64,000 nucleotides of DNA from Fulvia fulva (GCF_020509005.1 NC_063012.1:10354001-10418000); one strand, 5' to 3'; counted from the stretch's first letter, positions 21,105 through 33,805 are shown. Made by a program: numbers and translations. Notes: generated by a model from the sequence alone, not told the origin.

Positions 21105-24100
21105 GGTGGTAGAATGTGCGTCGCTCGCGACGGTTAGGTGTTGGTCGGTCGAGCGGTCGGTATATGGCGACAGTAGTTGCGAGCGGTAGTCACTGCTGAT
21201 ACTATCTTGAGGAAGCGCAATGCGCTCGTGAAGCGACCCAATGGGCCGCCTGTGCTATCGAGTGGTAGGGAACATGGTGAAGGGAGGAGCGATGCGACGT
21301 GCGGGCGCTGGAAGTTGGGTTTACGGCAAGCAGATGTGCGGCGGGCTGATGCCGGCAAAGTTGTGTGTCGGGTGGTGAGCGTGTCAGAGAGTGTGATAAC
21401 CGGGCGTGGCGTGGCAAAGGTGAGGGCCGAACAGGGCAGAGCAGGAAAGTCGGCGGCGGTCACGTCGGTGTTGTGGCTCAGTCGAAGAAGTGATGCAGGA
21501 TGCGACTTGGCGGGCGAAATGACAAAAGCTGCAACGCTGCTTGGCGGGCAACGTCAAACTCTTGTTTCGCTGATCGGATGCGCGCTTAGTCGTTGGCCAG
21601 CAGCCGACGTCCGTGGTTGTGTTTTTCTGCTGCGGTGGCGGTGTGGTCGACAGTGTGGTGAAGATGGAGGGCAGGGCAGAGCAGTAGCGCAGTGAATTTG
21701 CTGTTACCCACCATTTCACCCGCCTGTGCGTGTGTGCGTGCTTGCGTTGCACGACAGCAACGGACCAGATATGCAGCAGAAGTTTCTGTTCATGCTTCCA
21801 CTTTGCCTGCACTGGCTGCACAACGACAGCAACGCCCGGCACATCGTGTTGGCCCAGGGCCCCCAGCCGACAAAATGACATCACTGGCTGCTCCGACAAC
21901 TTGTGATACCTTGCATGTATGCATGAATATGAATAATGCTGTCGGCTCCCCTTGATCCTTCATCCACCCACGCCCGCCGTTCCAAGCACATCAGCGTTGC
22001 AACATGCCTTCATGCTGTCTCGTTGCTACCTTGTGATGAGCTCCACGCGGCTGCCACTGTACCGCTTCGCTGTATCGACGCGGCTAAATTGCATCTCACC
22101 GTTCCACATCTGCGGCCACCTGCCGTGATGAGCCATTTTCTGCCCGTCCCTAGCAAATTCCTGGCTCTGCTCCTCGTACTGGGCTACACCTTACGCGCTA
22201 GTCCGCTGCACCACCCCGATAGCGCTCTGCAGCCCACTGCGTCGTTCTGTCGCTGCTGCAGTGCTGCCGCTCTATTTCGGCTTGACGGCGGCGCTATGCA
22301 CGCCAGCTCCTGAAACACAGCAGAGCGCAGCGACCGCGCCTGCCAACTCACAGGATTGTGGGTATTTCGAGGCGTGGTCATGCTCACCTCCTTCTCACCG
22401 ACCAGAGAAGCGGATTGCTTGCTGCTCATGGCAGCATCTCCTCGCCAACCCCAGCGCTCCATGCATCGGGATCTTACGATGAATTGTGCAATCGCGAACA
22501 CCGTTGCCTTGCCATTGACGTGGTCGACTGACCTCCAATCGACGTATCTGTTGGACTGATGCACCGTCCTTGATTGACAACGCCAGGTTTACACCGGACA
22601 TGCCGCATACCAACACATGTTCTAGGAGAATTGTCCCCAAAGGTACTTTCCGGATTCCGTTTGCGGAAGAAGCAGGCGAATCATATCTGACGAGTATGTC
22701 TTAATGGCGTCAATTCTCCGCGGTCGGGCAGCTCCCCCCGCGGTTCTGAGACGATCGAAAACACGCTTGCGGTGTGAAGTATGCCACCCCACGAGCTCAT
22801 GCTCATGCTCATGCACACGGGAAGATGGGAGCACGAGCATCCTTCGCGCCGCGTAGCCATTCGAAATGCTCTGGATCGTCAGCCACGGCGGTCAGCAAGA
22901 TCGCGAACATTCTCGCGCGTGCATCCAGACTGAACGGTCGGATCGATACTGTCATCAACGAGGATGAACTTCGACAGCCTGCAGTAGCCATGGATCAGAG
23001 CACCAATTCATGCCTCCCGTGCCAATGAGGTGGAGATCCTTCGCAACATCATTGTGCTGCAGATCAGACGTGGCTCTATCCCATGGTCACTACTTCCTGC
23101 TGCACGAACGCGCGCTCTTGCATTAATTTGAGTTCTACACCACTGGATGTCACCCAATCCTCCATCGACAAGCTCGCCAAGCTCGTAACCAATTTGCAGT
23201 ATGCACACCACATCTCCAACCAGAAACGACCACGCCAAGGAGCCGCTGCTGACCTCATCTTGCACGAAGCTATGCGTGTATGGAAGACGAGCTGCTGATG
23301 AGCACGTGGACCCTCCTTGCAACCTCCCTCGTTTGACGTGCGACACGCTAGCTCTGTCACAGTATTCCGCCGACTGCTTGCATGAATGCGTGCCGCGCCT
23401 CGTGACACAGTGATTCAGTATCACAATACGTCGCGTCGTCGCCGGCAGCGGGATGTGAGACACACTCGGCTTGCCGTCTCGGCATAGCTGATCACCCTCC
23501 GACTCGGTCTTGAGTACATGCTTTCCTCCAATGCACTTTCACCGGTCCACCGTCAGCGGTCGGTACTGCCGTGGTAGACAATCATGCACAATTGCTTGGT
23601 CGTGATATGCTGACCACACACAGACGACACGGCAGAGAATCAACCATGCATCTCGTCTACGTGCATCGGCTCCGAGCGTCCCTTACTGCCTACCACCCTC
23701 TACGAAGGTCATCTGCTTGGAAGCGTGCTCTGATCGAGCATCCACTGGCTGCGAGTAAATTAATGGTGCGGCACAGCGCAGCTCATTCCATGTCTCTTGC
23801 GTACGAATGTGGCAGACTGCAGTGACAGCTGTCCATGACTACTGACCGGCGACTGTTGGCAGTATAACGAAACACCATCTCGCATTGTGTTACCAATACC
23901 TGCTGCTTGGCGTACCATAGATGTGGCTATCCTTCGATCCCGCCTCCTTCGATTGCTCTCCTCGGCTGTGACGGTGCCAAGTTCTCGGGCAGCGCTGGTA
24001 GAAGTATATGTTGTGCTTCCAGCTTGTCGTTATTGACATTTCTCCATACAGCAGGTTCTCTAGTCGTTCGAAGCTTAGGTGACGCTTTCTCCCAATACCG

Positions 24101-26318
24101 CTTTCACGAAACCATTTTCGACTCTTGCTCACAACCCAAGCGTCGCAGATCCACTCCCTTCGACCATGGAGCTACTTGCCACTATCATGATCATTGTCTC
24201 TGCTCTTGTGCTCATGGCCTTGCACTAGCACCTTCCCTAGTTTCGCTTGACGGCAACACGTCTTGCAAGACCCAGCCTGGCCGGACGAGTCCCTTGTGAA
24301 CGGTCGACTGGGGCACCTGCGCTACACCGGATCATCGACTCATTGCCACAGCTGTTGGATTGGTTCAGCCACGGTGGATAGGACTGTCGAGACCGGGCCT
24401 CACAAGTCGACCAAGCATGTTGGATCACCGTCAGGTCTCGTGAAACTTGCCCCAATACCCGTCTCGACTCGACTGGCGATCATCTAAGCCACATGGCAAC
24501 GAAGTGTCAGCAGATCACTCCTCCAATCGACGGCCCCGAAGCACAATGTCGACGAGTGTATCTTGTCTCAGGCGATGTCGGTTATAGCAGTCTTCAGTGG
24601 ACGCGAATGTTCTATTCTGGCTATCCTCTGCTCGGCAAAATAGTATAATCATGGGAAGGTCTCATCAAGGGCACGAGGGCTGTGGCATTGAACAGACGTA
24701 CCTTGTGTCATGGTGGCCAAGGCATGATGAGGTGTCAATCGAGGCCGAGAAGGAATTAATGAATTCAGGCTATGTGAACGACATGCGATCGCTCGGGATC
24801 AACATGGGCTACATGGAACACTTTAATACCGCACACCTGGCCCAACAACACGATCCACATCCTTCTTCAGCGACAGAGATTCTCCGTCGCTTCTGCACAG
24901 CCAAGAGCTGAATATGAGAGCCGATGAGCCATCATACATCACTTCAGCGCAAACACCACTGCGCCGCCAAGCTTCCAAGTGTTAAAGATACCTTCTGCAT
25001 ATGCATGCAGTGAGAATATGGCTGGAAAAGGGAACAGGAACATCGCTAAGAATGATGGGAGATGAGCCATTGCGACTCACGGTCTTCTGTAACATGACTT
25101 GCTACTCCGTGGGAAGTGTACGGCAGGTATCATATCTACGATGTTCTTGCGGACTGTGGTGTGCTGGGTTACGGGGGATCTGTTGGATGTATTCACTGTT
25201 TATGCACACTGAAGCCGACATGTCTATGCAAGAAGTACTTAAGACCCGTACGGTCCATAGCTTCAATCGTTTCTGACCAGCCAGCGCTGAACGTGAGGAA
25301 CGATGAGCCATCGCAGATCAGTCCTCTTGCAATAACAGATTATTGTCAAGGATTGGGACGGTGATGACCATGTATGTAGTGAGAATGTGGCCAGGGGTAG
25401 GCTATGTCGCTGCGAATGATGGGAGACGAGCCATTATGAATCACCAACTTGTGCAACACCCCTTGTTCTCTTGATACCGTCCCGAGACTCAACCTCACTC
25501 ACAGCGCGAATCTAGTAGGCCGTGCATTAGCTAGGACATATCGTTCTATAATGAAGACGCTGGGACCAAAAGAACAGCAAACACCATTGGCCCAAAGATT
25601 GTGGCGTGGGCATACTGCGTCGAAATGGCTAATCAGCCATCGAGAGGCGATATTTGAACTCACTTTTAGACACCAAGCATAGCTTACTTGACGCCAAACC
25701 GTTGAGCCAATGATGACTGCTGTGGAAGAGCGGTGATCTAGTACAATATGTAGCTTGTCCAGTCTCGAGGAGTACAGCATGTGGAATCTCACGTCCCAAA
25801 AGGAACTGAATTGGAGCCCCATCTGACCATCGGCGAGTGTGAAAAGTCCTGAGCAAAGTGGTGGACTGGGGACATATCACGACAAGCAACTCACAAGCAA
25901 GAGTAAGAGACATGGGCAACAGCATTGTCATGATCAGTGACCATGATTCTACCGATCGCTATGAGAGAGTATAAGTCATCATAATCGATGCCAAGACCAC
26001 AAGAAGAAAGTAGCTCTTTTCGCTATGCTATTATACACAATAGTCTATGCATGTCACTATCCGCCTGCGCCTCGCTAACAGTATGGATGAGTTCAACAGA
26101 GATGCCATTCTGCGGTTCTGTGTGCTCCCATTTTCCAAACTCCAGAATCAAAGTAAAGTACGAGAATGCGGTTTCGATCACTTCGACAGCGAAACCCAAT
26201 GAGATTGCTTCTTGGTTGTCCAATCCAGGAGCCATTTGCCACATGAAGGGACTACCGTGAGCAAGCAGCTTTCGTAGTGAGGGCATTGTCTCATATGAGC
26301 AACACCAGCTTCGTTTGC
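21105..26318. other. 5.2-kb gene-free region
   Basis: No frame longer than about 170 codons and none with recognisable domains or splice patterns on either strand. Contains a (GCTCAT)3 run at 22795-22812 and the diverged direct repeats at 24907-25075 and 25286-25440. The first ~600 bp is probably the DUF2457 promoter and leader. The rest may be a decayed repeat or an unrecognised non-coding transcript. Confidence 0.5.
24907..25440. repeat. Diverged direct repeat pair, ~150 bp each
   Basis: Copy A (24907-25075) and copy B (25286-25440) share three blocks in the same order: GCTGAA..TGAG..CGATGAGCCATC, GTGAGAAT.TGGC, and GAATGATGGGAGA.GAGCCATT. Most differences inside the blocks are C/T or G/A transitions, as expected after repeat-induced point mutation or long decay. 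Confidence 0.5.
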
Positions 26319-28719
26319 TCAGCCTCGCTTCTTCGGCTGAGATAGTGCAGCCAGGCGAGCTTGGCTGATTGTGCTGGGACGCTTGACCGGACTGGAAGTC
26401 GTCTTTGCACCCTTCGGCTTGACACCGAGCGTGGTCCGTCGAGCAGCACTTGCGGCGGTGGGCGCTGGGACGGGCTTGTCCTGGCCACCAGACTTCACGC
26501 GCTTGGCAGGTCGGTGCTCCTCTTCGTCCGCCGCGACTGGAGTATTCTCCTTCTCCTCCGACATCATGTCAACATCTTGGGACGTTGTGGCTTTCTTGTT
26601 CTCAAACTCAAACTTGCGCTTCTTGCTGCCCGTAGTGGCGATGGGTGAAGTGTTGATGTCTTGCGAGACCATACGAATGGTGGAAGGCCGCTTGCCGCTG
26701 GTAGGTGCTGCGTTGGGCGATCGTCCGAACACGATGTCCTGGTCTCCAGCCCGGAAGGTGAAGTCTTGTGGTCCGGATGTCTGCCGCCGCTTCTGAGGCG
26801 ACGGGCTGAGTAGGCCAGGACTGGCGCTCAAATCAGGGTATAGCTGCTTTTCCGCCTCAACTGGTACCTGCACAGTGTGCTCTGGCTGTGGCGAGGGAGA
26901 TGGTGTCTTGGACGGTGTACTGCTTTGGGCCTTCTCGTGACGAGCTTTGGTGGAGGGACTGAAGTCGACACGCTTTGAAGTAGTCGTTGACTCCATGTTA
27001 CCCTTCTCCATCACGAGCTTCGGCGGTGTGGCCATGTGTGTGCCAGCAGCCACCTTTGCAGGGTCGTCAGAGTAAAGACGTTGAGGAGAGCGCAGGATAG
27101 ACTTCATTGGTGACTGCCGCAGCAGGTTGAATCGCCCCAATAGCTTGTTCGACATGCTTTTGCCAGGTGTTTCAGTTTCCTCACTCACCAAGTTTGATAC
27201 TGGTAACTTGGAAGGAGATCGGGCTAAGAATGGCACTTTGGGCGCCTTCTCGATGCCAGTAGCTGCCTCTGGCTCAGCGTTCTTAGCAACTGCGGCCTTT
27301 ACTGGCGAGCGGGAAAGGAACGGGGCCTTGATTGACGAAGAAGCTTGACCTTGTGCAGCCTCATTCGCCTTCTTCGGAATATTAGCCTGCTGCACAAGTG
27401 TTAGCTGGGCGTCTCATTGCTTGCGAATAGACAGCTTTGTAGCTTACCTTAGCTGGCGAACGCAATAACAGCGGGCTTGCAGGCTGCGCTGACTTTTCGG
27501 TGTGCTTCTCGGCATTGAAACGCGGGAACAGCGATGCTTTCGATGGTGAACGTGCAAGGAGACTGGGATATTCTGTATCCTGCTCGGGCTGAGCGGCAGG
27601 CTTCTGCACAGAGGCCTGAGGAGCCTTCGCGGGTGTGAAGGAGGGTGCCGGAATCTTTGTGATCTTGGTAGACTCGACGCTTGCAGCTCGCGCGAGAGAG
27701 GACTGAGTGGGAGTGGTCAAGTGTGAAAGATCGGGGTAGCCCGGTTGCTTCGCGGACTGTGGCGTAGAAGGGAGGGCCTTGTCGCTATGACTCGATGCAG
27801 GGCGTGTAGTAGACACATCGTCGGTGTCTGTACGCTTGATCCGCTTCGCTGGAGAGGCGTTCTTCAAGTCCTTAACCGAAGTTGATCGAGGAAGCTGGCT
27901 ACCCGGAAGTGCTGGCAATGGCTTGGCTGCATCTCGAGAGTTCGGACGTGAAGGAGTCGAACTTGGTTGGTCAAGGCCAGCTTTCGACGGGCTGCGCTTC
28001 AAAGATGCACCGGTAACAGGCTGGTCCTTCTTCGGCGTGGCGGCCGGCGGTGCCATCTGCTTTGCGCGAAACGACGATGCATGATTGGCAATCGAGTCCA
28101 TCTTCTCGAACTGCTTGAGATGCGCCGAGCTGTATCTGCCCGTAGGCTTCGCTATTTTGCGCGCCGCCAGAGCTGCGTCAATAGATTGTGTGTGCTCCCC
28201 GTCTGCCATCATCTGGTCGCGGATCCTAGCCGCCTCCTCGCGCTTCTCGTACATCAACTTCTTTGCCTCAGGACTCAGCTCAAGAGAGTGCTCGCGGCGA
28301 AACGTGAACTGGAAGCTGGGCGACTTGACATCCGCCTCAACGTCGCGTGTCCTGGTGGGCGTTCCTTGCAGATTTCCAATCTTGCTCTTCTTTGCTGGCT
28401 CGGTGTATGGTGCCATGGAGGAGAAACCAAGATGTCGAGCTTCGTCTCGTGGCTTGGCCGTTGACTGATGGTGCAGTTGTGGGTGCATCTCCTTCTCACT
28501 GGGCTTGATCGGGGTCGCTTTGGTGGGAGTCGTGGTATCGAGACCTGGAGAGACGGAACGAGGGAATGCGCCTGGCATCTCATCGTTCTCCTCGACCGAT
28601 GTGAGCTTGGTTGGGACGGTACGCGGAGTGCGAGTGGTGGACGGCGCATCGTGGGAGAGCGAGACACGCTTGGGTGTCGTGGATCTGTCGCGCAGACGAG
28701 CAGAGGACCGACGCGCCAT
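26319..28719 (-). CDS. Disordered nuclear-type protein with repeated S-P-x-K motifs, 2 exons
   Basis: Exons 28719-27448 and 27389-26319 (58-nt intron, phase 0) give 780 aa. The whole protein is Ser/Pro/Lys/Ala-rich and predicted disordered, apart from a helical block near residues 150-180 (LSPEAKKLMYEKREEAARIR). At least eight S-P-x-K/R motifs recur, often as LLARSPSK or PFLSRSPVK, the consensus for CDK phosphorylation. A hydrophobic-aromatic motif QDFTFRAGDQDIVFG and basic nuclear-signal-like stretches (KKRKFEFENKK, RPAKRVK) are present. I do not recognise a named family. A cell-cycle-regulated chromosomal or spindle protein is an inference from motif content only. The M in the ATG context at 28719 follows a clean leader. 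Confidence 0.8.
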
Positions 28720-29002
28720 GGTTGTGTGTTCCCGGGCGTTGTCAATGTCTCAATGTCAGTGCGAGTGGTGGTGTTCATGTTCAGGCCAGGCCCGCAAGAA
28801 GGTCTGCCCTAAATTCGGAGCTTGAGCTCGGTAAACAAAAGTTCGTCATCGAGTCAACAAACCCGAAGCTTAATCCAGTCACGTCACGTGCTCAGAAATC
28901 GATTGATGCAGCAAAGAGCCAGACTCAGATCTGAACATATATCTCAACTTACATAGCGAGATACATGATCGCAAAGGCTTTCGCGTTGTCTGTGAAATTC
29001 GA

Positions 29003-30220
29003 TCACTTCTTCAACGCCTTCTCTGGATTCTTCTCAAACGCTTTACTCCAATTGACCCACTCCTTCGCGCCCTTCTTCATGAAATTTTGCAAATCATCCT
29101 TCACCTCCAATGTCTCCCACTGTTCGTCCTCCCAGTTCCTCTCCTCGCCACCCTTGCTACTAGGGTACCAGCCAATAGCCTCCAGAACCTCAGACTCACT
29201 GGGAGCCGAAGCATACGTCGGAAACAACTTGCTATCCTTCTCGTGGCATCGAGCAGCAAGATACCGCTCAAGAACATCCAAGCGTGCTGACGGCGTCAAG
29301 TTCAACGCCAGCTTGTCTTTGTTGTGGTCGTTGGTAGTCGAAGTCGATGTAAGGCGCTTCGTGACGCTTCTACTGGTCTTTGCGCCTCGAATGCTGGAGT
29401 ACAGCCAGACGGCATCGACCTCGAGTAGTCCACCAAACGGCCACACGAGGACTGCTAGCATGTCGACGGCGAAAGCGACAGGGAGGAGGCCGGTAGCGAT
29501 GACGGCGTCCCTTTCTGCCTTGGACTTGGATCGTAGCATGGTGTTCACGAATTCCTCTCTGATTTGGTTGGGCTCACCGGGCATGTTGGCAGGGTAGATG
29601 AGAAGCATCTCTTCCAGAGGCACCGTCTTCTTAGTCTCCTCGCCCTCATGGTGTCCATCCTCGGCATGGGTGTCCTGCTCCTGGTTGGCACCGATACGAT
29701 TCAAGAATTCGAGGGACGACGTCTTCGTCTGGCTCATGCCCCAATCGATACTCTTCGTCGCTTTGCCCTTCAAGCCTTTCCAGCTCATTGTCTTCACATT
29801 ACTTGTCTTTGCCTCTCGCAGCTCAGTCTCCCACTTCCGCTGCACTTTATGCATCTTGCTTTCTTTCTCGCCCTCCTTTGGCTGCCATTTGCTGCTGATC
29901 GGCGGGGGAGGTGGTGTATAGATCAAGAACCTCTGAGGCACTCTCTCAGCTGGGACGCCATGCAGCACTGGTTTAGGGAAGGGCACAAGGTAGCCGATCA
30001 ACTTCTTTGGATCTCGTGTAAAGTGGATGGGCGACAAGACATCTTCGTGCTCCAGACTCAGTCGCTGTGCTGGAGCCTCGAATGGTTTATTGCTGCCCAT
30101 GGGCTGATTTGCGTAGTCCTGGGGGTTGTATGCCGGAACATTGGTGTATTGTGGAAGGACGCCCGATGGCTGCTGTTCCGGGCGTGGAGGCATTACCGGC
30201 GGCTTCTCGTTGTTGTCCAT
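29003..30220 (-). CDS. Conserved fungal protein of unknown function, 405 aa
   Basis: Single exon from an ATG at 30220. The N-terminal ~60 residues are Pro/Gln/Asn-rich and disordered (MDNNEKPPVMPPRPEQQPSG). A Trp/Lys-rich middle (MHKVQRKWETELREAK, MSWKGLKGKATKSIDWGM) follows. A strongly patterned core then begins EEMLLIYPANMPG and has a hydrophobic hairpin at 239-277 (VIATGLLPVAFAVDMLAVLV then WPFGGLLEVDAVWLYSS) flanked by RSKSKAERD and RGAKTSRSVTKRL. This looks like a well-conserved ascomycete family, but I cannot name it. The hairpin could insert into a membrane. Short spacing (282 bp) to the upstream neighbour at 28720. Confidence 0.75.
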   Translation of the reverse strand: MDNNEKPPVMPPRPEQQPSGVLPQYTNVPAYNPQDYANQPMGSNKPFEAPAQRLSLEHEDVLSPIHFTRDPKKLIGYLVPFPKPVLHGVPAERVPQRFLIYTPPPPPISSKWQPKEGEKESKMHKVQRKWETELREAKTSNVKTMSWKGLKGKATKSIDWGMSQTKTSSLEFLNRIGANQEQDTHAEDGHHEGEETKKTVPLEEMLLIYPANMPGEPNQIREEFVNTMLRSKSKAERDAVIATGLLPVAFAVDMLAVLVWPFGGLLEVDAVWLYSSIRGAKTSRSVTKRLTSTSTTNDHNKDKLALNLTPSARLDVLERYLAARCHEKDSKLFPTYASAPSESEVLEAIGWYPSSKGGEERNWEDEQWETLEVKDDLQNFMKKGAKEWVNWSKAFEKNPEKALKK

Positions 30221-31753
30221 GTTTACGAGGTCCAGTGATCGCTGCGGGTTAGTTATGCTGCTTTCAATGATGACAATACAGGGCCAGAGCTGCGACTGTT
30301 ATGGAAACTTGGTAAAACAGAGCTTACCTCCATTGCGCACTCAGAGTGGCATTGGTGAGTAACGTCATAGCAAACGCGTGGCCAGCGGCGGTGCGCTCGA
30401 TCAACGCGGTATGCGCCTGCGCATCCTCGACTATGGCAGTGCCATGCAGAGGTAGAAGAAACCTATCATGGACGACCTCTACAGCCGCGTGGGCAAGGCA
30501 TCAGTATAGCGGCGAATGAAGAGAAAGGCCGCCAAGGCGTGATCCAGTCTTAAGGAGGCTGCGCAGACATGCTAGCAGTGAAGAGGAAGCAGAGAATTGC
30601 GCTACGATAGTCTGGCCGGGTTGGTCGTGACAAGAGAATGTCAAGGAGCCAAGTCAAGTGTCGGCAGTTGCTTGGCCCAAAGGCGTGAGCCGCATGACCT
30701 TGGCAGGAGTCAACGTCCCTGTTCTCGCCTTCCTCTCAACACCAATGTCATATCCTTAGCTCAACGAGCACTGTGTACTCTCGTGAGTGGACCGCGATAG
30801 CCTGCCCGCTGTACATTGTACGCATCGCATGGCAAGGTCGAGACCTGATTCAGAATTTTGCGACCCAGAATACAGCCGAATGTCGGCCTTGGCCTTCATC
30901 TACTCGCTGCGAGCACGACTGGATCTTGCAATATCTGATCATCAATACTCCATTCTGTGATGTGGTCACCCGACACCATGGGCATTTGCGCGACTGTCAC
31001 CTTGCACAGACGGAAGGCTGGACTGCTTCGAACTGATCCACTCGCCACGCATTTGGTCCCCAACTCCAGATTAGCCGTGAGCACTGTCGTTGACGATGGA
31101 AGCGTCCTGCCCTCCTGACTGGTTCGTACGGCAGCGCGTTCAATGGTGTTGGGGGAAGATCGGAGCGGCAATGCAGAGAGGGCGATCCATCTCATTGCGA
31201 TTGCACGGCGTGTGGTGACTGACGGCCAGCGCGGGCTCCTGTACGTCCTTCAGACGTCCAGAAAACGCCCAAAAGGATCCAAAGCCTTCACAGGTCCTTG
31301 GCCACGCGTCGCAGCTCGTTCGAAGCACCTTTTTGCTGGCATCGAGCAGTGATCAAGAACGAAAGGCGCTAGAATACGCAAGGAAGCCGCATGGCGCGCA
31401 AAAGCGGAAAAGCTCCACAAGCATTCGGTCCTTTGCAGCTTGAGCAGTATCCGCAGCCACAACCTTATTGGCCGAAGACGACGACATGCTTCAAGAGTTT
31501 GCAGAGCCCGTGCCATGGAGTGCCGGTAGAAGCGTGGAGTTGCGTCTGGTGGGGATTGTCGCGCGACAACGTTTGCGGAGGCTCCATGGGCACAGAGTAT
31601 AAAATGTGGAGGGCGTGCCCCAAGTGCAAGGCAAGTACACGATTGTGATACTCGCTTCTTGTCAGCAGTGAGCCAGAAGTGAAGGCTCTGGTCACGCGTC
31701 GCAGTCGTTTCTCCTCTCTTACTTCACCTCGACACCAACACTGCCCTTCCACC
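30221..31753. other. Intergenic, 1.5 kb, divergent promoters
   Basis: Separates the 405-aa protein gene (-) from the second sugar transporter (+). No coding frame supported. The last ~100 bp is pyrimidine-rich and ends in CACCATGG, a good fungal start context. Confidence 0.5.
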
Positions 31754-33805
31754 ATGGATGAGAAGGACAGCAAAGCCGTTGAGGCGACGCAAGCCACCAA
31801 CGTTGAAGACGCAACATTCGAAGAGGCCCGCAGAATGTCGGCAGAAAAGTACCAAGAAGCCATCCGCTCCGGCAGCATCCCCAAAGTCAAGTCCCAAAGC
31901 GAAGCCATCGAAATTGCACACAATTGCGGCTGGGAAGCCGACGCAGTGATCGAAGAACTGGAGGCAGAGCTGCAAGCCCGAGGCGACAAGAAAGGCTTCT
32001 TCGACGTCGAGTTTGCCAACCCAAAGCACTTCACCTGGCTGCTCGTCATCTTCGCATCGATGGGAGGTCTCCTCTCTGGCCTTGATCAATCGCTCATCTC
32101 TGGTGCCAACTTGTTCCTGCCGGACGACTTAGGTCTCACTTCACAACAGAACAGTCTCGTCAACTCCGGCATGCCTCTCGGCGCAGTCGCTGGCGCGCTC
32201 ATCCTCTCGCCAGCAAACGAATGGTTCGGCCGCAAGGGTGCCATCATCCTCTCCTGCATTCTCTACACCGTTGGAGGTGCGCTCGAAGCTGCAGCCATGA
32301 ACTATGGCATGATCGTTGCTGCCCGCGTCGTTCTTGGAGCTGGTGTCGGTCTGGAGGGTGGCACAGTCCCCGTCTACGTCGCTGAGACTGTCGAGCGCCG
32401 CCTGCGAGGAAACATGGTCTCACTATACCAGTTCAACATCGCACTTGGCGAGGTGCTTGGCTACGCAGTCGCTGCCATGTTCATCAGCGTTCCTGGCAAC
32501 TGGCGCTACATCCTCGGCAGTTCTCTCGTCTTCTCCACTATCATGCTTATCGGTATGCTCTTCCTACCTGAGTCGCCTCGCTTCCTCATGCACAAGGGCC
32601 AGACGCTCGACGCGTTCGCAGTCTGGAAGCGTATCCGCGGCACTCGCACCAGTGAAGCACGAGAGGAGTTCTTCGTCATGAAGGTCGGCCAGGAAATGGA
32701 AGATCAAGAAATTGCTGAAGGACTGGGCTCCAAGCGTTTCCCATGGATGGACTTCTTCACCAAGCCTCGCGCTCGTCGTGCTATTATCTACGCCAACATG
32801 ATGATCTTCCTGGGACAATTCACTGGAATCAACGCTATTATGTAAGTCACTTGAAGGGTTCCAGGCACCTTGGCATGTTTTAGACATCTACTGATCATGT
32901 GCTCTTTGCTTCTAGGTACTACATGAGTGTGCTCATGTCGCAGATGGGCTTCGACAAGTACGAATCGAACTACATGAGTCTAGTCGGAGGCGGCTCGCTT
33001 CTCATCGGAACCATCCCAGCCATCTTCCTGATGGAGCGGTGCGGTCGTCGCTTCTGGGCCATTGCCATGCTTCCTTGCTTCTTCGTCGGACTTGTATTAG
33101 TCGGGGCCAGTTACCACGTCCCTACCATGGGCGGCCGTGAAGGAGTCTACCTCTCTGGCCTGATCATCTACGAGATCTTCTTCGGCTCCTACGCATGTCT
33201 GACATGGGTGATCCCCTCCGAGGCAAGTCTCTGCAACAATCTAACGTTCCTGTTTGTTGGTAGCTAACACGCTTCTGTTCCGCAGGTCTACCCAACCTAC
33301 CTGCGCTCATATGGCATGACTACGTCCGCCGCTCTACTCTTCCTCTCATCCTTCATCGTCACCTACAACTTCACGGCCATGCAAAACGCCATGACCAAGA
33401 CTGGCCTGGCTCTTGGCTTCTATGGAGGTATTGCAGTTCTGGGTTGGTTCTATCAAGTGTTCTTCATGCCTGAGACCAAGGTAAGTTTTTCTAGTGTGTA
33501 CTTATCGCAGCATGAGACATGCTGGACGTGTCTCGTGGTGACGTGCTGGAACTCAACTCCATGGCCTCCGATTGTACTGGATATTCACTAACACGGCGCA
33601 GGACTGCACGCTAGAGGAGATCGACTTGATCTTCCAGAAGCCAACCAGACAGCTGGTGAGGGAGAATGCTGCAAGTGCTTGGAGGACGACTCAGGACTTG
33701 ATGTGCTTCAGGTTCAGGAAGGTCTTCATTGACCGTCTCACGGCACCGCGAAGCCAGAGCGTTGTGGACAATCCAGTCTCGAAGGGTGAGATGCTAGTGG
33801 TTTGA
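31754..33805 (+). CDS. MFS sugar/polyol transporter, 4 exons, one GC-AG intron
   Basis: Exons 31754-32841, 32916-33222, 33286-33480 and 33602-33805 give 597 aa. The ATG at 31754 sits in CACCATGG; the frame is open upstream but has no better start. A ~95-residue cytosolic N-terminus precedes helix 1 (GGLLSGLDQSLISGA). Sugar porter motifs: EWFGRKGAI, AARVVLGAGVGLEGGTVPVY, LPESPRFL, ERCGRRFWA, PSEVYPTYLRS and MPETK. The long N-terminus and GLDQSLISGA resemble the inositol/polyol-like branch, but the substrate is not determined. The second intron starts GCAAGT instead of GTAAGT; the flanking exons join exactly at PSE|VYPTYLRS, so the GC donor is convincing. Convergent with the SHB17-like gene. 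Confidence 0.92.

Noticed and set aside
21105..26318. Search for tRNA, rRNA, CRISPR or complete transposons
   Set aside because: No B-box-like GGTTCGANTCC with a matching cloverleaf, no regularly spaced short repeats and no transposase or reverse-transcriptase motif were seen here or elsewhere in the window.
29564..30238. 224-codon plus-strand frame with hydrophobic segments
   Set aside because: Antisense to the 405-aa protein gene; the Leu/Phe/His-rich look comes from reverse-complemented Glu/Lys codons.
31679..31753. Upstream extension of the second sugar transporter frame
   Set aside because: The extension begins at a GTG, not ATG; the ATG at 31754 in CACCATGG is the natural start.
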